Shown: positions 8,743 to 18,261 of the stretch, one piece after another
Layout of the letters: every line of letters begins with the position of its first letter
How positions within the stretch are numbered: position 1 is the stretch's first letter
NCBI GenBank assembly: GCA_964445985.1
Contig: CAYUMU010000006.1
Span: 78,414-142,413, forward strand
DNA: 64,000 nt
Origin: CAYUMU01 sp964445985
Lineage (GTDB): Bacteria; Planctomycetota; Planctomycetia; Pirellulales; S012-138
Reading direction: 5' to 3'
Notes under the pieces: generated by a model
The model's input: only the letters and a program-made list of their open reading frames with translations
What the model was told of the DNA's origin: nothing
Databases searched by the model: none
Made by a program: the position numbers and the translations under genes

Positions 8743-9090
8743 CGCAACTAGCTCCTGGACTCATCCGCACCATTTAACTCGGGGCGAAAAGGCTGTGCCG
8801 CGGCGCAAAGCAAAGCTACCGCGCCAATCAGCGGACAGTCTTTCAGACACAAACGCGTGATCGATCAGCAATCCCACGTCGCCGAACGTCGCACGGAGAA
8901 TGTAAAGACATTCCCCCTTCCGTAACGCTACCTTACGATTTCCGCGGGATCGTTATGACTTTTCAAACGAGCCCGCAATCCGCGGGGAATTCCTGGCTCA
9001 CAAGAGCACCGGGCCGAGGCGGACGAACCGACCGGGCCGCGATCGCGGGAGGAGGCCCCAGCCAAGGGGGAACGGGCGACAGACCAATCG
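8743..9090. other. intergenic region upstream of the AAA+ gene
   Basis: 348 bases lie between the AAA+ start and the stop of the aspartoacylase-like gene, both on the minus strand. It must carry the AAA+ promoter. Reading frames inside are short and without family character, and no dispersed repeat is present. Confidence 0.45.
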
Positions 9091-10089
9091 TTACGATTGC
9101 AACGATTGGGTTCGTTCCATCACCGTGCCCAGCGGGTCGCCGGCCAACACCCGCGAGAAGGTTCGCAAGAATACAACCCGGCCAGATACCGAGGCTCGCG
9201 GCGAATCGACAATGTCGCCCGCAGGGCTGACGATGGCGCCCATGCTTTGGCCAGCGGCAATTTCGTCCCCCAACGCCACGGCCGGCCGGAACAAGCCTCC
9301 ACATTGGGCGCGGCACTGCACCTGCAAATAGCCGGCGTTTTCGCGCGTATCTTCCACAATGCGCTGGGGCCGCACGTCTTGCGGGGGTTCGGGCGTGATT
9401 TGCAAAAAGGCGAGCAATTGCCTCACGCCAAATTCCTGACGATCAACGTCTTCCTGGCGACATCGCCCCTCGCCGGTAACTTCGGAATACATGCTCGGCA
9501 CGCCATACTCGGCCGCCGCCGAAAGCGAGCGGCCCGGCAGACCGGGAGTGCCCCAGAGAGTGGGCAGGCCAAATAGCCGCGCCGCGGCCCGCTGCACCTC
9601 CAGCACTTCAGCCCGCATTTGGTAGCCCACCCAAGGTTCGATGGCGTAATACTGGCCCGCGCTGTGCAGGTCGCAATAAAAATCCGCGTGGCGGATGAAC
9701 GACTGGGTGAGCGCGGCGGCGATTTGCTCGGTAACGGTGCCGCCGGTGCTGCCCGGAAACACGCGGGCTAAATCTTGCCGGTCGTCGGGATTGGTTCGCA
9801 GGCCGGCTTCGTAGGCCGGCGGGTTGGCCACGGGAACGGCCACCAAGGTTCCCCGCAGTTGGGCCGGATCGAGCGATCGGGCAATATTATGCAACGCCAC
9901 CATGCCTTCAAACTCATCGCCATGCACGCCCGCCGTAACCAGCAGCGTTTTGCCGGGCTGCGTTCCCCGCACGGCGATCACCGGTAGGGCGATGATACCG
10001 CCATCGGCCCGGCGGGTAATGGCGTGGTCCCAAATCTTGCGTTCGCCGGGGTTCACGCGGTGCCAGGCAGGTTGTGGCGGGGAATCCAT
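9091..10089 (-). CDS. succinylglutamate desuccinylase/aspartoacylase family metalloenzyme
   Basis: Start placed at ATG 10089 (MDSPPQPAWHRV); the upstream 79 codons are repeat-derived. The 332-residue protein has the zinc-binding GVHGDEFEG motif of the AstE/AspA family (His and Glu ligands), followed by FYCDLHSAGQYYAIEPWVGY, which supplies the third ligand. These enzymes cleave N-acyl amino acids or amides. A C-terminal beta-rich part (about 235-332) resembles the lipoyl-like barrel often seen in this family. The substrate cannot be inferred from the neighbours. Confidence 0.85.
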   Translation of the reverse strand: MDSPPQPAWHRVNPGERKIWDHAITRRADGGIIALPVIAVRGTQPGKTLLVTAGVHGDEFEGMVALHNIARSLDPAQLRGTLVAVPVANPPAYEAGLRTNPDDRQDLARVFPGSTGGTVTEQIAAALTQSFIRHADFYCDLHSAGQYYAIEPWVGYQMRAEVLEVQRAAARLFGLPTLWGTPGLPGRSLSAAAEYGVPSMYSEVTGEGRCRQEDVDRQEFGVRQLLAFLQITPEPPQDVRPQRIVEDTRENAGYLQVQCRAQCGGLFRPAVALGDEIAAGQSMGAIVSPAGDIVDSPRASVSGRVVFLRTFSRVLAGDPLGTVMERTQSLQS

Positions 10090-10166
10090 GATGATGATCC
10101 GTCTAAGGAGCCGCCGATCATTTACTTCCGGATTGCCTCTGACTATTTCGCATTCGCCCCAAAAAC

Positions 10167-10300
10167 CGTCATTCCCGCGAAGAGCCTGCCCTCGTGAAGA
10201 CGGGGGCGGGAATCCAGGCGCGGCGGATACGACTCTGCAATCCACATCGGCGTGGCTGCGAACTGCATAGCGGGAAGTTATTCTTCGGCTCGCCGTAAAG
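10167..10300. repeat. dispersed intergenic repeat R, copy 1
   Basis: A 134-bp block that matches 14151-14279 across most of its length: shared anchors are gtcattcccgcgaag, cgggaatccag, aatccacatc, gcgaactgcatagcgg and gctcgcc. It fills part of the 431-bp gap between the aspartoacylase-like gene and metG. The rest of the gap shows nothing else. Confidence 0.7.
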
Positions 10301-10520
10301 TAGTCGTTGGATCGCAAGGGGGGCAAGAACCGTTGGGTTGATTCGCAAGCGGCGGAGATCAGAACGAGCGAACCCTACCAGGGCTTCGTGTGTCTTCACT
10401 GGTTGCCAGTAACGGCGACGGCCACTATTGTACCGAGAACCATTCCACGCGCAAGCCGCCCGCGCCTAGCGGAGCGAAATGCGGGTGGGGAAGAGGCCGA
10501 ACGCCACGCACGGAGAACGC

Positions 10521-12593
10521 ATGAAGGAGTCTGCCAAAGCACCTCGTCAAATTCTGGTAACCGCCGCGCTGCCGTACGCCAATGGCCATATTCATATTGG
10601 CCACCTGGTGGAGTACATCCAGACCGACATTTGGGTGCGGTTTCAAAAGCTGCGAGGCAACCGCTGCATTTACGTCTGCGCCGACGACACCCACGGCACC
10701 GCGATTATGATCCGCGCCCGGCAGGAAGGCCGTAGCGAAGAGGCCCTGATTGCCGACATGCGCGAAGCCCACATTCGCGACTTCGCCGGCTTCGATATCG
10801 AGTTCGATAATTACGGCAGCACGAACAGCCCTGAAAGCCGGGCGCTGTGCGAAGAAATTTGGGCGAAGATTCGGGGCGCTGGGTTAGTGGTCGAACGTCG
10901 AATCGAACAGCTTTACGACCCTCAGGCCGGTACGTTTCTCGCGGATCGCTTTGTCAAAGGGACGTGTCCGAAATGCAGTAGTGCCGACCAATATGGCGAT
11001 AGCTGCGAAAAGTGCGGAGCCACCTACAGTGCTGGCGACTTGATCAATCCCTACAGCACGTTTTCAGGGGCGAAGCCGGAACTGCGCGAGGCACTGCATC
11101 TTTTTATCACCATTGAAGAATTGCACGAATTTCTCGCGGATTGGGTGACCACGGGTGGGCATGTTCAGCCGGAAGTGGCCAATTATTTGAAGGGACACTT
11201 CCTGCACGAGCCGCTCCGCGATTGGGATATCAGCCGCCCCGCTCCCTATTTCGGCTTCGAAATCCCCGACTTTCCTGGCAACTACTGGTTTGTGTGGTTC
11301 GATGCTCCCATCGGTTACATGGGCTCCACCCGTCAATGGTGCGACGCGCACGGTGAAAACTTCGACGACTGGTGGCGCAGTCCTGCCACCGAAGTTCACC
11401 ACTTCATCGGCAAAGACATCACGTATTTCCATACGCTGTTCTGGCCGGGCATGCTCAAGACGGCCGGGTTCAGTTTGCCAGAAAAGGTGCACATTCACGG
11501 GTTTTTGACCGTGGGCGGCGAGAAGATGTCCAAGAGCAAAGGGACGTTCGTCCTGGCTTCGACCTATCTCAAGCACTTGGATCCGGCCTATCTGCGGTAC
11601 TACTACGCGACCAAGCTCAGCCCTCGGGTGGACGATCTCGATCTGAATCCCGAGGAGTTTGTCGCCAAGGTCAATGGCGACCTGGTGGGCAAGGTGGTCA
11701 ATCTGGCCAGCCGTTCGGCCAAGTTTGTGGAAAGCACCGGCCTGGCGGAAACCTATCCCAACGACGGCGGGCTGTTTGCCTACGGGGCTTCGCTGGGCGA
11801 TGAGATTGCCGCGGCCTACGAAAACTGCGATTACAACAAGGCCATGCGGCTGATCATGGAGTTGGCCGATCGGGCCAATCCCTACGTCGAAAACGCCGCG
11901 CCCTGGAACCTGCGCAAAGACCCCACCAAAGCCGAGGAACTTCAGCAGGTTTGCACGGTGGCTCTCAACCTGTTCCGCCAAATTGCCATTTACCTGGCGC
12001 CGGTGCAACCGCGCATCGCCCAGTACGCCGCCGAACTGCTCAACGACCCGCTTGGCCCCGGCGATTGGCACAAGGCCGCGCAGCCGCTGCTGGGCACGCC
12101 GGTCAGCAAATTCAAGCACATGATGAAACGAGCCGAACTCTCACAGGTACAAGCCATGATTGAAGACAGCAAGCCCGAAACGCCCTCCGACGCTCCCGAA
12201 GCCGCGCCAACTTCCACCTGGAACGACGGTCCCGAGGCGTTGGAAAAGGAACCGCTCACGGTCGAGCATTGCACGATCGACGATTTTATTAAGGTGGATA
12301 TGCGGGTCGCCCGCGTGCTCGAAGCGGCGCACGTGGAAGGCGCCGACAAGCTGCTGCAACTCACGCTCAGCCTGGGTGGCGATGTGCGCCGCCAGGTGTT
12401 CGCCGGCATCAAGAGCGTGTACAAGCCGGAAGACCTGGTGGGGCAACTGGTGATTTGCTGCGCCAACCTGGCCCCCCGCAAAATGCGGTTTGGCACCAGC
12501 GAAGGCATGGTGCTCGCCGCCGGCGCCGGTGGGCAAGACATCTACGTGCTCCGTCCCGACTCGGGCGCCAAGCCAGGCATGCGCGTCCACTAA
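10521..12593 (+). CDS. metG: methionine--tRNA ligase with C-terminal tRNA-binding domain
   Basis: 690 residues from ATG 10521 (MKESAKAPRQILVTAALPYA), chosen because the class I catalytic core begins at once. HIGH is at 25-28 and KMSKS at 335-339. The connective peptide has a zinc knuckle (CPKC...CEKC near residues 149-168). The last about 110 residues (DFIKVDMRVARVLEAAHVEGADK) form the EMAP/Trbp111-like OB-fold that improves tRNA binding and dimerisation. It charges tRNA-Met for translation. Length and domain order match the E. coli-type enzyme. Confidence 0.97.
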   Translation: MKESAKAPRQILVTAALPYANGHIHIGHLVEYIQTDIWVRFQKLRGNRCIYVCADDTHGTAIMIRARQEGRSEEALIADMREAHIRDFAGFDIEFDNYGSTNSPESRALCEEIWAKIRGAGLVVERRIEQLYDPQAGTFLADRFVKGTCPKCSSADQYGDSCEKCGATYSAGDLINPYSTFSGAKPELREALHLFITIEELHEFLADWVTTGGHVQPEVANYLKGHFLHEPLRDWDISRPAPYFGFEIPDFPGNYWFVWFDAPIGYMGSTRQWCDAHGENFDDWWRSPATEVHHFIGKDITYFHTLFWPGMLKTAGFSLPEKVHIHGFLTVGGEKMSKSKGTFVLASTYLKHLDPAYLRYYYATKLSPRVDDLDLNPEEFVAKVNGDLVGKVVNLASRSAKFVESTGLAETYPNDGGLFAYGASLGDEIAAAYENCDYNKAMRLIMELADRANPYVENAAPWNLRKDPTKAEELQQVCTVALNLFRQIAIYLAPVQPRIAQYAAELLNDPLGPGDWHKAAQPLLGTPVSKFKHMMKRAELSQVQAMIEDSKPETPSDAPEAAPTSTWNDGPEALEKEPLTVEHCTIDDFIKVDMRVARVLEAAHVEGADKLLQLTLSLGGDVRRQVFAGIKSVYKPEDLVGQLVICCANLAPRKMRFGTSEGMVLAAGAGGQDIYVLRPDSGAKPGMRVH

Positions 12594-12638
12594 ACACGAG
12601 CAAGCTATCCCCGCCTTCCTCCCTCCTTGCATGGCACC

Positions 12639-14120
12639 ATGACCAAACGCGTCCTCCTTGCCGGGCTGTTCCACGAAACGCACACCTTCCTGGAGGGTGT
12701 CACCCCGCTGGCCGATTGGGCCATTCGTCGCGGCGATGAACTGTTAGCCACCGAGGGCGACGGTTCTCCGCTCGGCGGCGTGCTCACCGTGGCTCGCGAG
12801 CATGGCTGGCAAGTGATTCCGGCCATCGATATCCGGGCAACCCCCAGCGCGCTGGCCGTGGACGAAGTGGTCGAAGTATTCTCGGAATCCTTGCTTGCCA
12901 CGGCAAAAGCGGCCCTGTCCGAGGGGCTCGACGGCGTGTTCCTGGTGCTGCACGGCGCCATGGCCAGCCAGTCATACCCCGATGTGGAAGGCGAGATCCA
13001 AGATCGGTTGGCCAAAGTGCTCGCCGATCGCAACATTCCCGTGTGCGGCGTGCTCGACCTGCATTGCAACTATTCGGCCCGGATGGCCAGGTACGCCGAC
13101 ACCATGGTGGCCTACCGCGAAAACCCGCACACCGACGCCGAAGCGGCCGCCATCGACGCCGCGCGGATTCTACAGCGATTGATGCAAGAAAACCGCAGGG
13201 CAACCACCGTGTGGTCGCAGCCAGCCGTGGTTTGGCCGCCCACCGGTGTGGGCACGGCTGATGCCCCGATGAAAACGCTCGAAGCCATGGCTCGGCAGTT
13301 GGAGCGTGACAACCCCGACCTGCTGGCGGTCAACGTCTTCGCCGGCTTTGCCTTTGCCGATACGCCCGACACCGGCGTGGCATTCTCGGCCAGCACCCTC
13401 GGCGACCCGGCCGCTGCTCAAAAGGCCGTCGATCGGCTGCGCGATTGGGCCGAGCAGAATCGCGAACTGGGCAACGTGATCGACCCGCCGATCGAAAGCG
13501 TGATGGCGGAGGTGTTGGCTCACACCGCCGGTCCCGTGCTGTTGGTCGAGCCTTCCGACAATATCGGCGGCGGCGCGCCGGGCGATGGTACGGGCGTGCT
13601 CAAGAGCCTGCTCAAGCACAAAGCTCAAAATGCGGTGGTGGTGATTAACGACCCGCGCGCGGTGCAGCGGTTGGCGTCGTGCGCACTGGGCGAATCGGTG
13701 GAGCTGGCCATTGGCGCCCGCGGCAGCCGCATCAATAGTGGCCCGGTCGCTGGTGAGTTCGAGCTGATTTCCCGCACCGATGGCCGCTTCCAACTCGAAG
13801 ACCGCCACAGCCATCTGGCTTCGATGTATGGCGTGAACATCGACATGGGTCCGTGCGCCCTGGTGCGGATCGAAGGCGTGCGGGTGCTGCTCACCTCCCG
13901 CAAGACGGCCCCCTTCGACCTCGGCTGCCTGCGCAGCCAAGGCCTTGTGCCAGAAGAAGCGGCCATCATCGGCGTGAAAGCAGCGGTAGCCCACCGCAGG
14001 GCTTACGACCCCATCGCCAAGGCCAGCTACACGATCGATACGCCGGGGCCTTGCTCGAGCAACCTGAAGACCTTCCCCTACGAGCACATCCGCCGGCCGA
14101 TTTTCCCGCTGGATGAATAA
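12639..14120 (+). CDS. M81 (MlrC/microcystinase-like) family protein
   Basis: 493 residues from ATG 12639 (MTKRVLLAGLFHETHTF). The N-terminal LLAGLFHETHTF and the DGVFLVLHGAMAS motif, followed by GVLDLHCNYSARM, are typical of the M81/DUF1485 family named after MlrC of the microcystin pathway. Conserved His/Asp residues suggest a bound metal. The C-terminal MlrC domain holds SDNIGGGAPGDGT. Many family members are found far from any microcystin producer and their true substrate is unknown. It begins 45 bp after metG and is probably read from the same transcript. Confidence 0.85.
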   Translation: MTKRVLLAGLFHETHTFLEGVTPLADWAIRRGDELLATEGDGSPLGGVLTVAREHGWQVIPAIDIRATPSALAVDEVVEVFSESLLATAKAALSEGLDGVFLVLHGAMASQSYPDVEGEIQDRLAKVLADRNIPVCGVLDLHCNYSARMARYADTMVAYRENPHTDAEAAAIDAARILQRLMQENRRATTVWSQPAVVWPPTGVGTADAPMKTLEAMARQLERDNPDLLAVNVFAGFAFADTPDTGVAFSASTLGDPAAAQKAVDRLRDWAEQNRELGNVIDPPIESVMAEVLAHTAGPVLLVEPSDNIGGGAPGDGTGVLKSLLKHKAQNAVVVINDPRAVQRLASCALGESVELAIGARGSRINSGPVAGEFELISRTDGRFQLEDRHSHLASMYGVNIDMGPCALVRIEGVRVLLTSRKTAPFDLGCLRSQGLVPEEAAIIGVKAAVAHRRAYDPIAKASYTIDTPGPCSSNLKTFPYEHIRRPIFPLDE

Positions 14121-14150
14121 CGGTGACACTTTAATAATCCGTCACAACCC

Positions 14151-14279
14151 CGTCATTCCCGTGACCCCGTCATTCCCGCGAAGGCGGGAATCCAGTCGCG
14201 GCGCATACAACCCCCCCAATCCACATCAGCGTGGACGCGAACTGCATAGCGGAAAGCAATTCTTGGGCTCGCCCTACAG
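14151..14279. repeat. dispersed intergenic repeat R, copy 2
   Basis: Second copy of the 10167-10300 element. Here it lies between convergent genes and its end overlaps the stop codon (14274-14276) of the membrane-protein gene. The segment gtcattcccg occurs twice at the start. Confidence 0.7.
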
Positions 14280-15062
14280 TGTCAGCGGATACTGCCGCGA
14301 CAGCAGGGCGCTGGTTAGTTCGCCAATAAACGTGACGATGACCACCACGTAGAGAATGCCCGTCGCGCTTTGGGTGTTGGGAATTTTGAGGGTTTGCCAG
14401 GTCATCCAGGCGAGCACGAGCGGCGCGACCAGGCCGGCCAGCCAGCGCAGGCCCAGGAAGAGGGCCACGTCGGTGGGAGGAAAGCCATTCAGGGCGGCCA
14501 TCTGCCAGAGAAGGCCCGTTCCGCAGAGGCCGGCTCTTAGCAGCGTGGAGGCCACGATCAACACGACCAGCAGCCGCAGTGGCTGGAGCCGCATGCCGGG
14601 AGCGTTGAGATACCAATGCCCCAGCAGCATGGCCGCCATGCTCGTTCCCAGCAGCAGTCCGCCGGTGATGGGATCGAGCCAACGCCAGAGGGCGACCGCC
14701 GTGGCGGGAATGGCACGGGGACTCGCGCCCTCCGAGGCCGCCTCTTCGGGGGGCAAAGCCAGCAGCGCGGCCACCAACGCGGCGGCGGCCACGACGACCA
14801 GCAGCGCTCGGCCCAGGGCAGGGCGCTGGTGCGGCCACAGCACCGAGCCCACGTAGCAAATGACGGCGCCCAGCAAGGGCGGCCAGATGGAAAATTGTTC
14901 GCGATCGATGCCAGCCACGGCCGCGGCCAGGGTGAACAGGCCCAGCAGCACGTACAGGTGGATTTGAAAGTACCGGCCGGCCACCTGCCGAGGCGAGAGC
15001 GCCGCCATGCCAACGGCCAAGCCAAACGCCAGCCGCAACGCAAATTGAATCAGAACAACCAA
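14274..15062 (-). CDS. integral membrane protein of unknown function
   Basis: 262 residues, strongly hydrophobic, with about seven or eight predicted transmembrane helices starting at residue 1 (MVVLIQFALRLAFGLAVGMAAL). A short charged loop (PPEEAASEGASPR) and GHWYLNAPGM between helices stand out. The last six residues and the stop codon lie in the dispersed repeat R. It follows parB by 165 bp on the same strand but nothing links the two functionally. No family is recognised. Confidence 0.75.
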   Translation of the reverse strand: MVVLIQFALRLAFGLAVGMAALSPRQVAGRYFQIHLYVLLGLFTLAAAVAGIDREQFSIWPPLLGAVICYVGSVLWPHQRPALGRALLVVVAAAALVAALLALPPEEAASEGASPRAIPATAVALWRWLDPITGGLLLGTSMAAMLLGHWYLNAPGMRLQPLRLLVVLIVASTLLRAGLCGTGLLWQMAALNGFPPTDVALFLGLRWLAGLVAPLVLAWMTWQTLKIPNTQSATGILYVVVIVTFIGELTSALLSRQYPLTL

Positions 15063-15162
15063 GACAAACCAACCAGCGTAGCCAAGGGGGGCGAAACGGC
15101 CGAGCAGGCCGAGCCTTCAACGCACCGCAAGCTACGCCACAACGGGCAGAAAGTCCACGGGG

Positions 15163-15229
15163 TAGCTGGCAGCCAAGCACTAGCTACCAACTACCAGCCC
15201 CTATTCCCCAGCCCCCAGCCCCTCCACTC
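15163..15229. repeat. CTAG/GGGGCTGG low-complexity spacer, copy 1
   Basis: Composed of variations on agctaccaactaccagcccc and ccccagcccc. Similar text appears at 28394-28447, 44881-44926, 44982-45017, 48499-48540 and 60041-60066, always next to a gene end. Confidence 0.5.
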
Positions 15230-16178
15230 ACCCCGCTGCCCGTTCTTGTCCGCCCGAACGGTAGAGCTGTTCGCGGATGCGGTCGAACTCTTCGTTGCTG
15301 GCAAACTGAATCACGATGCGGCCGCGGCCGTTTTTGGCCTGGCGGACTTCGACCTTGGTGCCCAGCACCGAGCGGAATTCTTGCTCCAGGGCCGAAATAT
15401 GATCGGCCCGAGCGCGTTTCTCAGGGTCTTCTTCGGTGGCGCCGTCGTACACGGCGAGCGGTTCGGCGTCGGCTTTGACGATCGCCTCTTGCACCATGTC
15501 TTCGGTGGCACGCACGCTCAGCGATTGCTTCTGGATGCGTTCGCTGAACGCGATCTGCTCTTGCTCATCGCCCAATGGCAACAACGCTCGGGCGTGTCCT
15601 TGGGTGATCTTGCCATCGCGGAGCGATTGCTGCACGGTTTCGGGCAGTTCCAGCAGTCGCACCAGGTTGGCCACGGTGCTGCGGGTAATACTGAGCCGCT
15701 TGGCCAACTCTTCGTGGGTGCAGCCGTATTGTTCCAGGTAGCGTTGGAACGAAGCCGCCTTTTCCAGCGGATTGAGGTCTTTGCGGTGCAGGTTTTCGAC
15801 AATGGCCAACTCGGCCATCTGCCGTTCGTCGGCGTCGCGGACGATGGCGGGAATGGCTTCCCAGCCGCACTTGAGGGCAGCCCGAAAACGGCGTTCGCCG
15901 GCCACGATTTGGAAGCGATCGTTGACTTGCCGGACCACGATGGGCTGCAGCAAGCCGTGGATGCGAAGATTTTCGGCCAGCTCATCAATTTGAGCTTCGT
16001 CGAAATCCTGCCGTGGCTGGTAGGGGTTGCTGTCGATGCTATAGACGCTGATGGTCGCGGTGCCGCCCGTGGGCGCCGCATCGGTCAAGGCGATACCGGC
16101 ATGCGATTCCTCGCCGCCATCCAGCGGTCGGCCCAACAGCGCTTCCAGGCCACGTCCCAAGCGTCGTTCTTGATTCAC
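15228..16178 (-). CDS. parB: chromosome-partitioning protein ParB
   Basis: The GTG at 16178 is chosen as start: GGGAGG lies six bases upstream and the encoded VNQERRLGRGLEALLG matches the usual ParB N-terminus. 316 residues. The CTPase/DNA-clamp box holds GERRFRAAL, preceded by NPYQPR; a helix-turn-helix follows (HEELAKRLSITRSTVANLVRLLELP) and the C-terminal dimerisation helix ends the protein. ParB spreads from parS sites and works with ParA in origin segregation. No parA is adjacent and no recognisable parS (TGTTTCACGTGAAACA) was seen in the window. Confidence 0.93.
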   Translation of the reverse strand: MNQERRLGRGLEALLGRPLDGGEESHAGIALTDAAPTGGTATISVYSIDSNPYQPRQDFDEAQIDELAENLRIHGLLQPIVVRQVNDRFQIVAGERRFRAALKCGWEAIPAIVRDADERQMAELAIVENLHRKDLNPLEKAASFQRYLEQYGCTHEELAKRLSITRSTVANLVRLLELPETVQQSLRDGKITQGHARALLPLGDEQEQIAFSERIQKQSLSVRATEDMVQEAIVKADAEPLAVYDGATEEDPEKRARADHISALEQEFRSVLGTKVEVRQAKNGRGRIVIQFASNEEFDRIREQLYRSGGQERAAG

Positions 16179-16725
16179 AAGCGCCTCCCTACCCTGTTCG
16201 CAAACAGATTCCGCATGGCTCCGGCTCAATGCGGTGCTTGGCTTCCATGCCAAACCGATTTTGGGTCCTTCTTGCCTGCGGGGTCGAAACCGGCCGTGCC
16301 CCCCCTTAGTGCTGGGGGATGGAAAGCCGCCCATGCCAGTTCAACCAAACCCGCGTGGCATGTCATAGATCGTCAGCTCGGAACGATTGATATAACCTGC
16401 CTGGAAGGCGCGGTTGGGGTTGCCAAGGCTGCGGGAATTGGTTGACCCGAAAGGCTTTCCTGGTTTGCGCCAACTGCCAAAGCGCGATCCCAAAATGAGG
16501 CTGCCGTTTCAGGCAAAGAAAGGAAGGAATGAGCCCTCACCCAGGACTTCGATGTAGCGATTCATATCCCAATGCCTGGAGAAGAATGGAAGCCATGTTC
16601 TTTGTCTGCTGAATGATCTACCCCAGCAGGCGAGTAACACAGCCATTGAGGCATGCTTACGCCCGTGGCGTAAGCATGGCGCCCGTCATCCGGCGGCTGC
16701 CGAACAGAAGCAACCCCGCCCGAAA
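16179..16725. other. intergenic region upstream of parB
   Basis: 547 bases between parB and the response regulator, both on the minus strand. It holds the parB promoter region and one copy of the 27-bp palindrome (16652-16678). No other structure or gene is supported. Confidence 0.5.
16652..16678. repeat. 27-bp palindromic repeat, copy 2
   Basis: Perfect arms catgcttacgcc / ggcgtaagcatg around a cgt centre; 48 bp beyond the stop of the response-regulator gene. The same sequence in its centre is found in copy 4 (37947-37973). Confidence 0.8.
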
Positions 16726-17433
16726 CTATCGGCTTTCCAGCACCCATTGGGTGGCCTGGCGGATCAGTTCCGTGGCGTTTTTCAGTTGCAGCTTGTGCTT
16801 GATGTTGTCGCGGTAGCGGTCGATGGTTTTCGGGCTGAGGTGCATGCGCGAGGCAATTTGCCGGGTGCTGTGGCCTTCGCCCAGCAGCTGGAACACTTCC
16901 AGCTCGCGATCGGTCAGGCGATCGACTGGCGAAGACTCTTCGGTCGAGGGGCGGCCCGACACGTGGTGCAGCAGGCGCTGTGTCATGCGAGGGCTGAGGT
17001 AGATGTTTTCGGAGAGCACGGCGCGGATCGCGGCCACGAGGTTTTCGACGGCTTCTTGCTTGCTGATGAAGCCCTGGGCGCCGGCCCGGAGGGCTCGTTC
17101 GGCAAACAGCGTTTCATCGAGAGCGGAGGCCGCCAGCATTTTGATTTCGGGATTGAGCGCCTTCAGACCCTTGATCACTTCCAGGCCATTGCCGGCCTTG
17201 AGAGCCAGATCGACGATCGCCAGGTGCGGGTTGGTTTCGCGGGCAATTCGCAAAGCCTGGCTAATGTCTTCGGCCTGCCCACAAACTTCTAAATCGGCCT
17301 CGCCCGAGAGGAGTTGCTGATACCCTTGGCGAACGATCGGATGATCGTCCACAATCAGCACGCGAAGAACACCGTGGTTCGAGCCGTTCACGCTAAAGTT
17401 TTCCATCCTGCTGCCGCCACGAGTCTTGGACAT
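16726..17433 (-). CDS. NarL/FixJ-family response regulator
   Basis: 235 residues: receiver domain (VLIVDDHPIVRQG, with phospho-acceptor Asp75 in LAIVDLALKAGNG) and a LuxR-type helix-turn-helix at about 165-229 (LTDRELEVFQLLGEGHSTRQIASRMHLSPKTIDRYRDNI). It should act as a phosphorylation-controlled transcription factor. No histidine kinase is adjacent. A second ATG at 17406 (MENFSVNG) is an equally plausible start. Confidence 0.93.
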   Translation of the reverse strand: MSKTRGGSRMENFSVNGSNHGVLRVLIVDDHPIVRQGYQQLLSGEADLEVCGQAEDISQALRIARETNPHLAIVDLALKAGNGLEVIKGLKALNPEIKMLAASALDETLFAERALRAGAQGFISKQEAVENLVAAIRAVLSENIYLSPRMTQRLLHHVSGRPSTEESSPVDRLTDRELEVFQLLGEGHSTRQIASRMHLSPKTIDRYRDNIKHKLQLKNATELIRQATQWVLESR

Positions 17434-18261
17434 GTTTTAGAACCAGCCACGATACGCGACCCCCCGGGAGATCGCCTGGCAATCGCGCGGGTGTCGTCGC
17501 GGTGGGAACCGTTGGTCGATTGAGGGAAACCCCTCCTACTATACTTGCAAACGGGTAGGGGTTGCCGGGATTTTAAACCGTTCCCCACCCCCAGCCAGAA
17601 GGCCAGTTGAGCGGGCGTTACCCGTCGCTCGCCTGGGGTTGATTCCGAGGTCGGGGTGTATACGTAGCAGTTTCCGGGCCACCGCGGTAGCATTTTCCCC
17701 AAAGCCTTGGGAGCAGCATGCTCAATTAAGAATATCGAATATGAGGACCGCCGCGGCGTACGGTATCGGACGATGAATTTCCAGGAAGGACCCCGTCCAA
17801 GGGGGCCAAAGAGAGAGGAATTCCGCGGAGGGTGAGCTACCGGTTGGAATTTGGCAGCTGGAAACCGCGGAACTCGGGAGGCCAGAGATGGTCGCTGAAC
17901 GATCAAGCGGTGCAAAATTGTGCCGACGGGGGAGCCTCGCCGACCATGCGACTGGAAATTCCAAGGGGGGAGGGCGGCTGGCAACCGGCGATGGCGGTTA
18001 CCGCAGGCCGGCGACTTCCAATTGGTTATCGATTTCGACCGTGGGCGGAATGGCCTGGCCAGCAATGCTTTGGGCCATTTGCTTCAGGTAAATGGCCAAC
18101 GCAAAAACCGTCCCTGGCAGCGTGGGCCGGGACGGTTGGCGAGGCTTGAGAGTTGCACGACCGCGGGGTCCCCCGGTGGGGATCTTCGCAGGCATGCAAG
18201 CTCGGTGTGGTTGGATGCTCACGCGCGGGGGGCAGTTTCAACCCCGCTGGCAAAGCCTGGT
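17434..18261. other. 828-bp stretch without a supported gene
   Basis: Frames in this stretch are short, arginine/proline-rich and lack ribosome binding sites. The right part carries a T-tailed hairpin for the minus strand (18103-18136) that ends the transcript of the small gene at 18262-18501. The left part is presumably the promoter region of the response regulator. Confidence 0.5.
18103..18136 (-). terminator. intrinsic terminator of the 79-residue protein gene
   Basis: Read on the minus strand, an 8-bp perfect stem accgtccc / gggacggt with a 14-base loop is followed directly by a run of five T. It lies 126 bp downstream of the stop codon at 18262. Confidence 0.7.

Noticed and set aside
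14616..16445. 609-codon plus-strand frame opposite the membrane-protein and parB genes
   Set aside because: ParB and the membrane protein are clear on the minus strand; this frame spans two genes and the gap with no domain.
16179..16725. parS site upstream of parB
   Set aside because: No sequence close to TGTTTCACGTGAAACA was found here or elsewhere in the window.
17998..18222. Minus-strand frame ending LEVAGLR
   Set aside because: It runs through the T-tailed hairpin at 18103-18136 and has no ribosome binding site.
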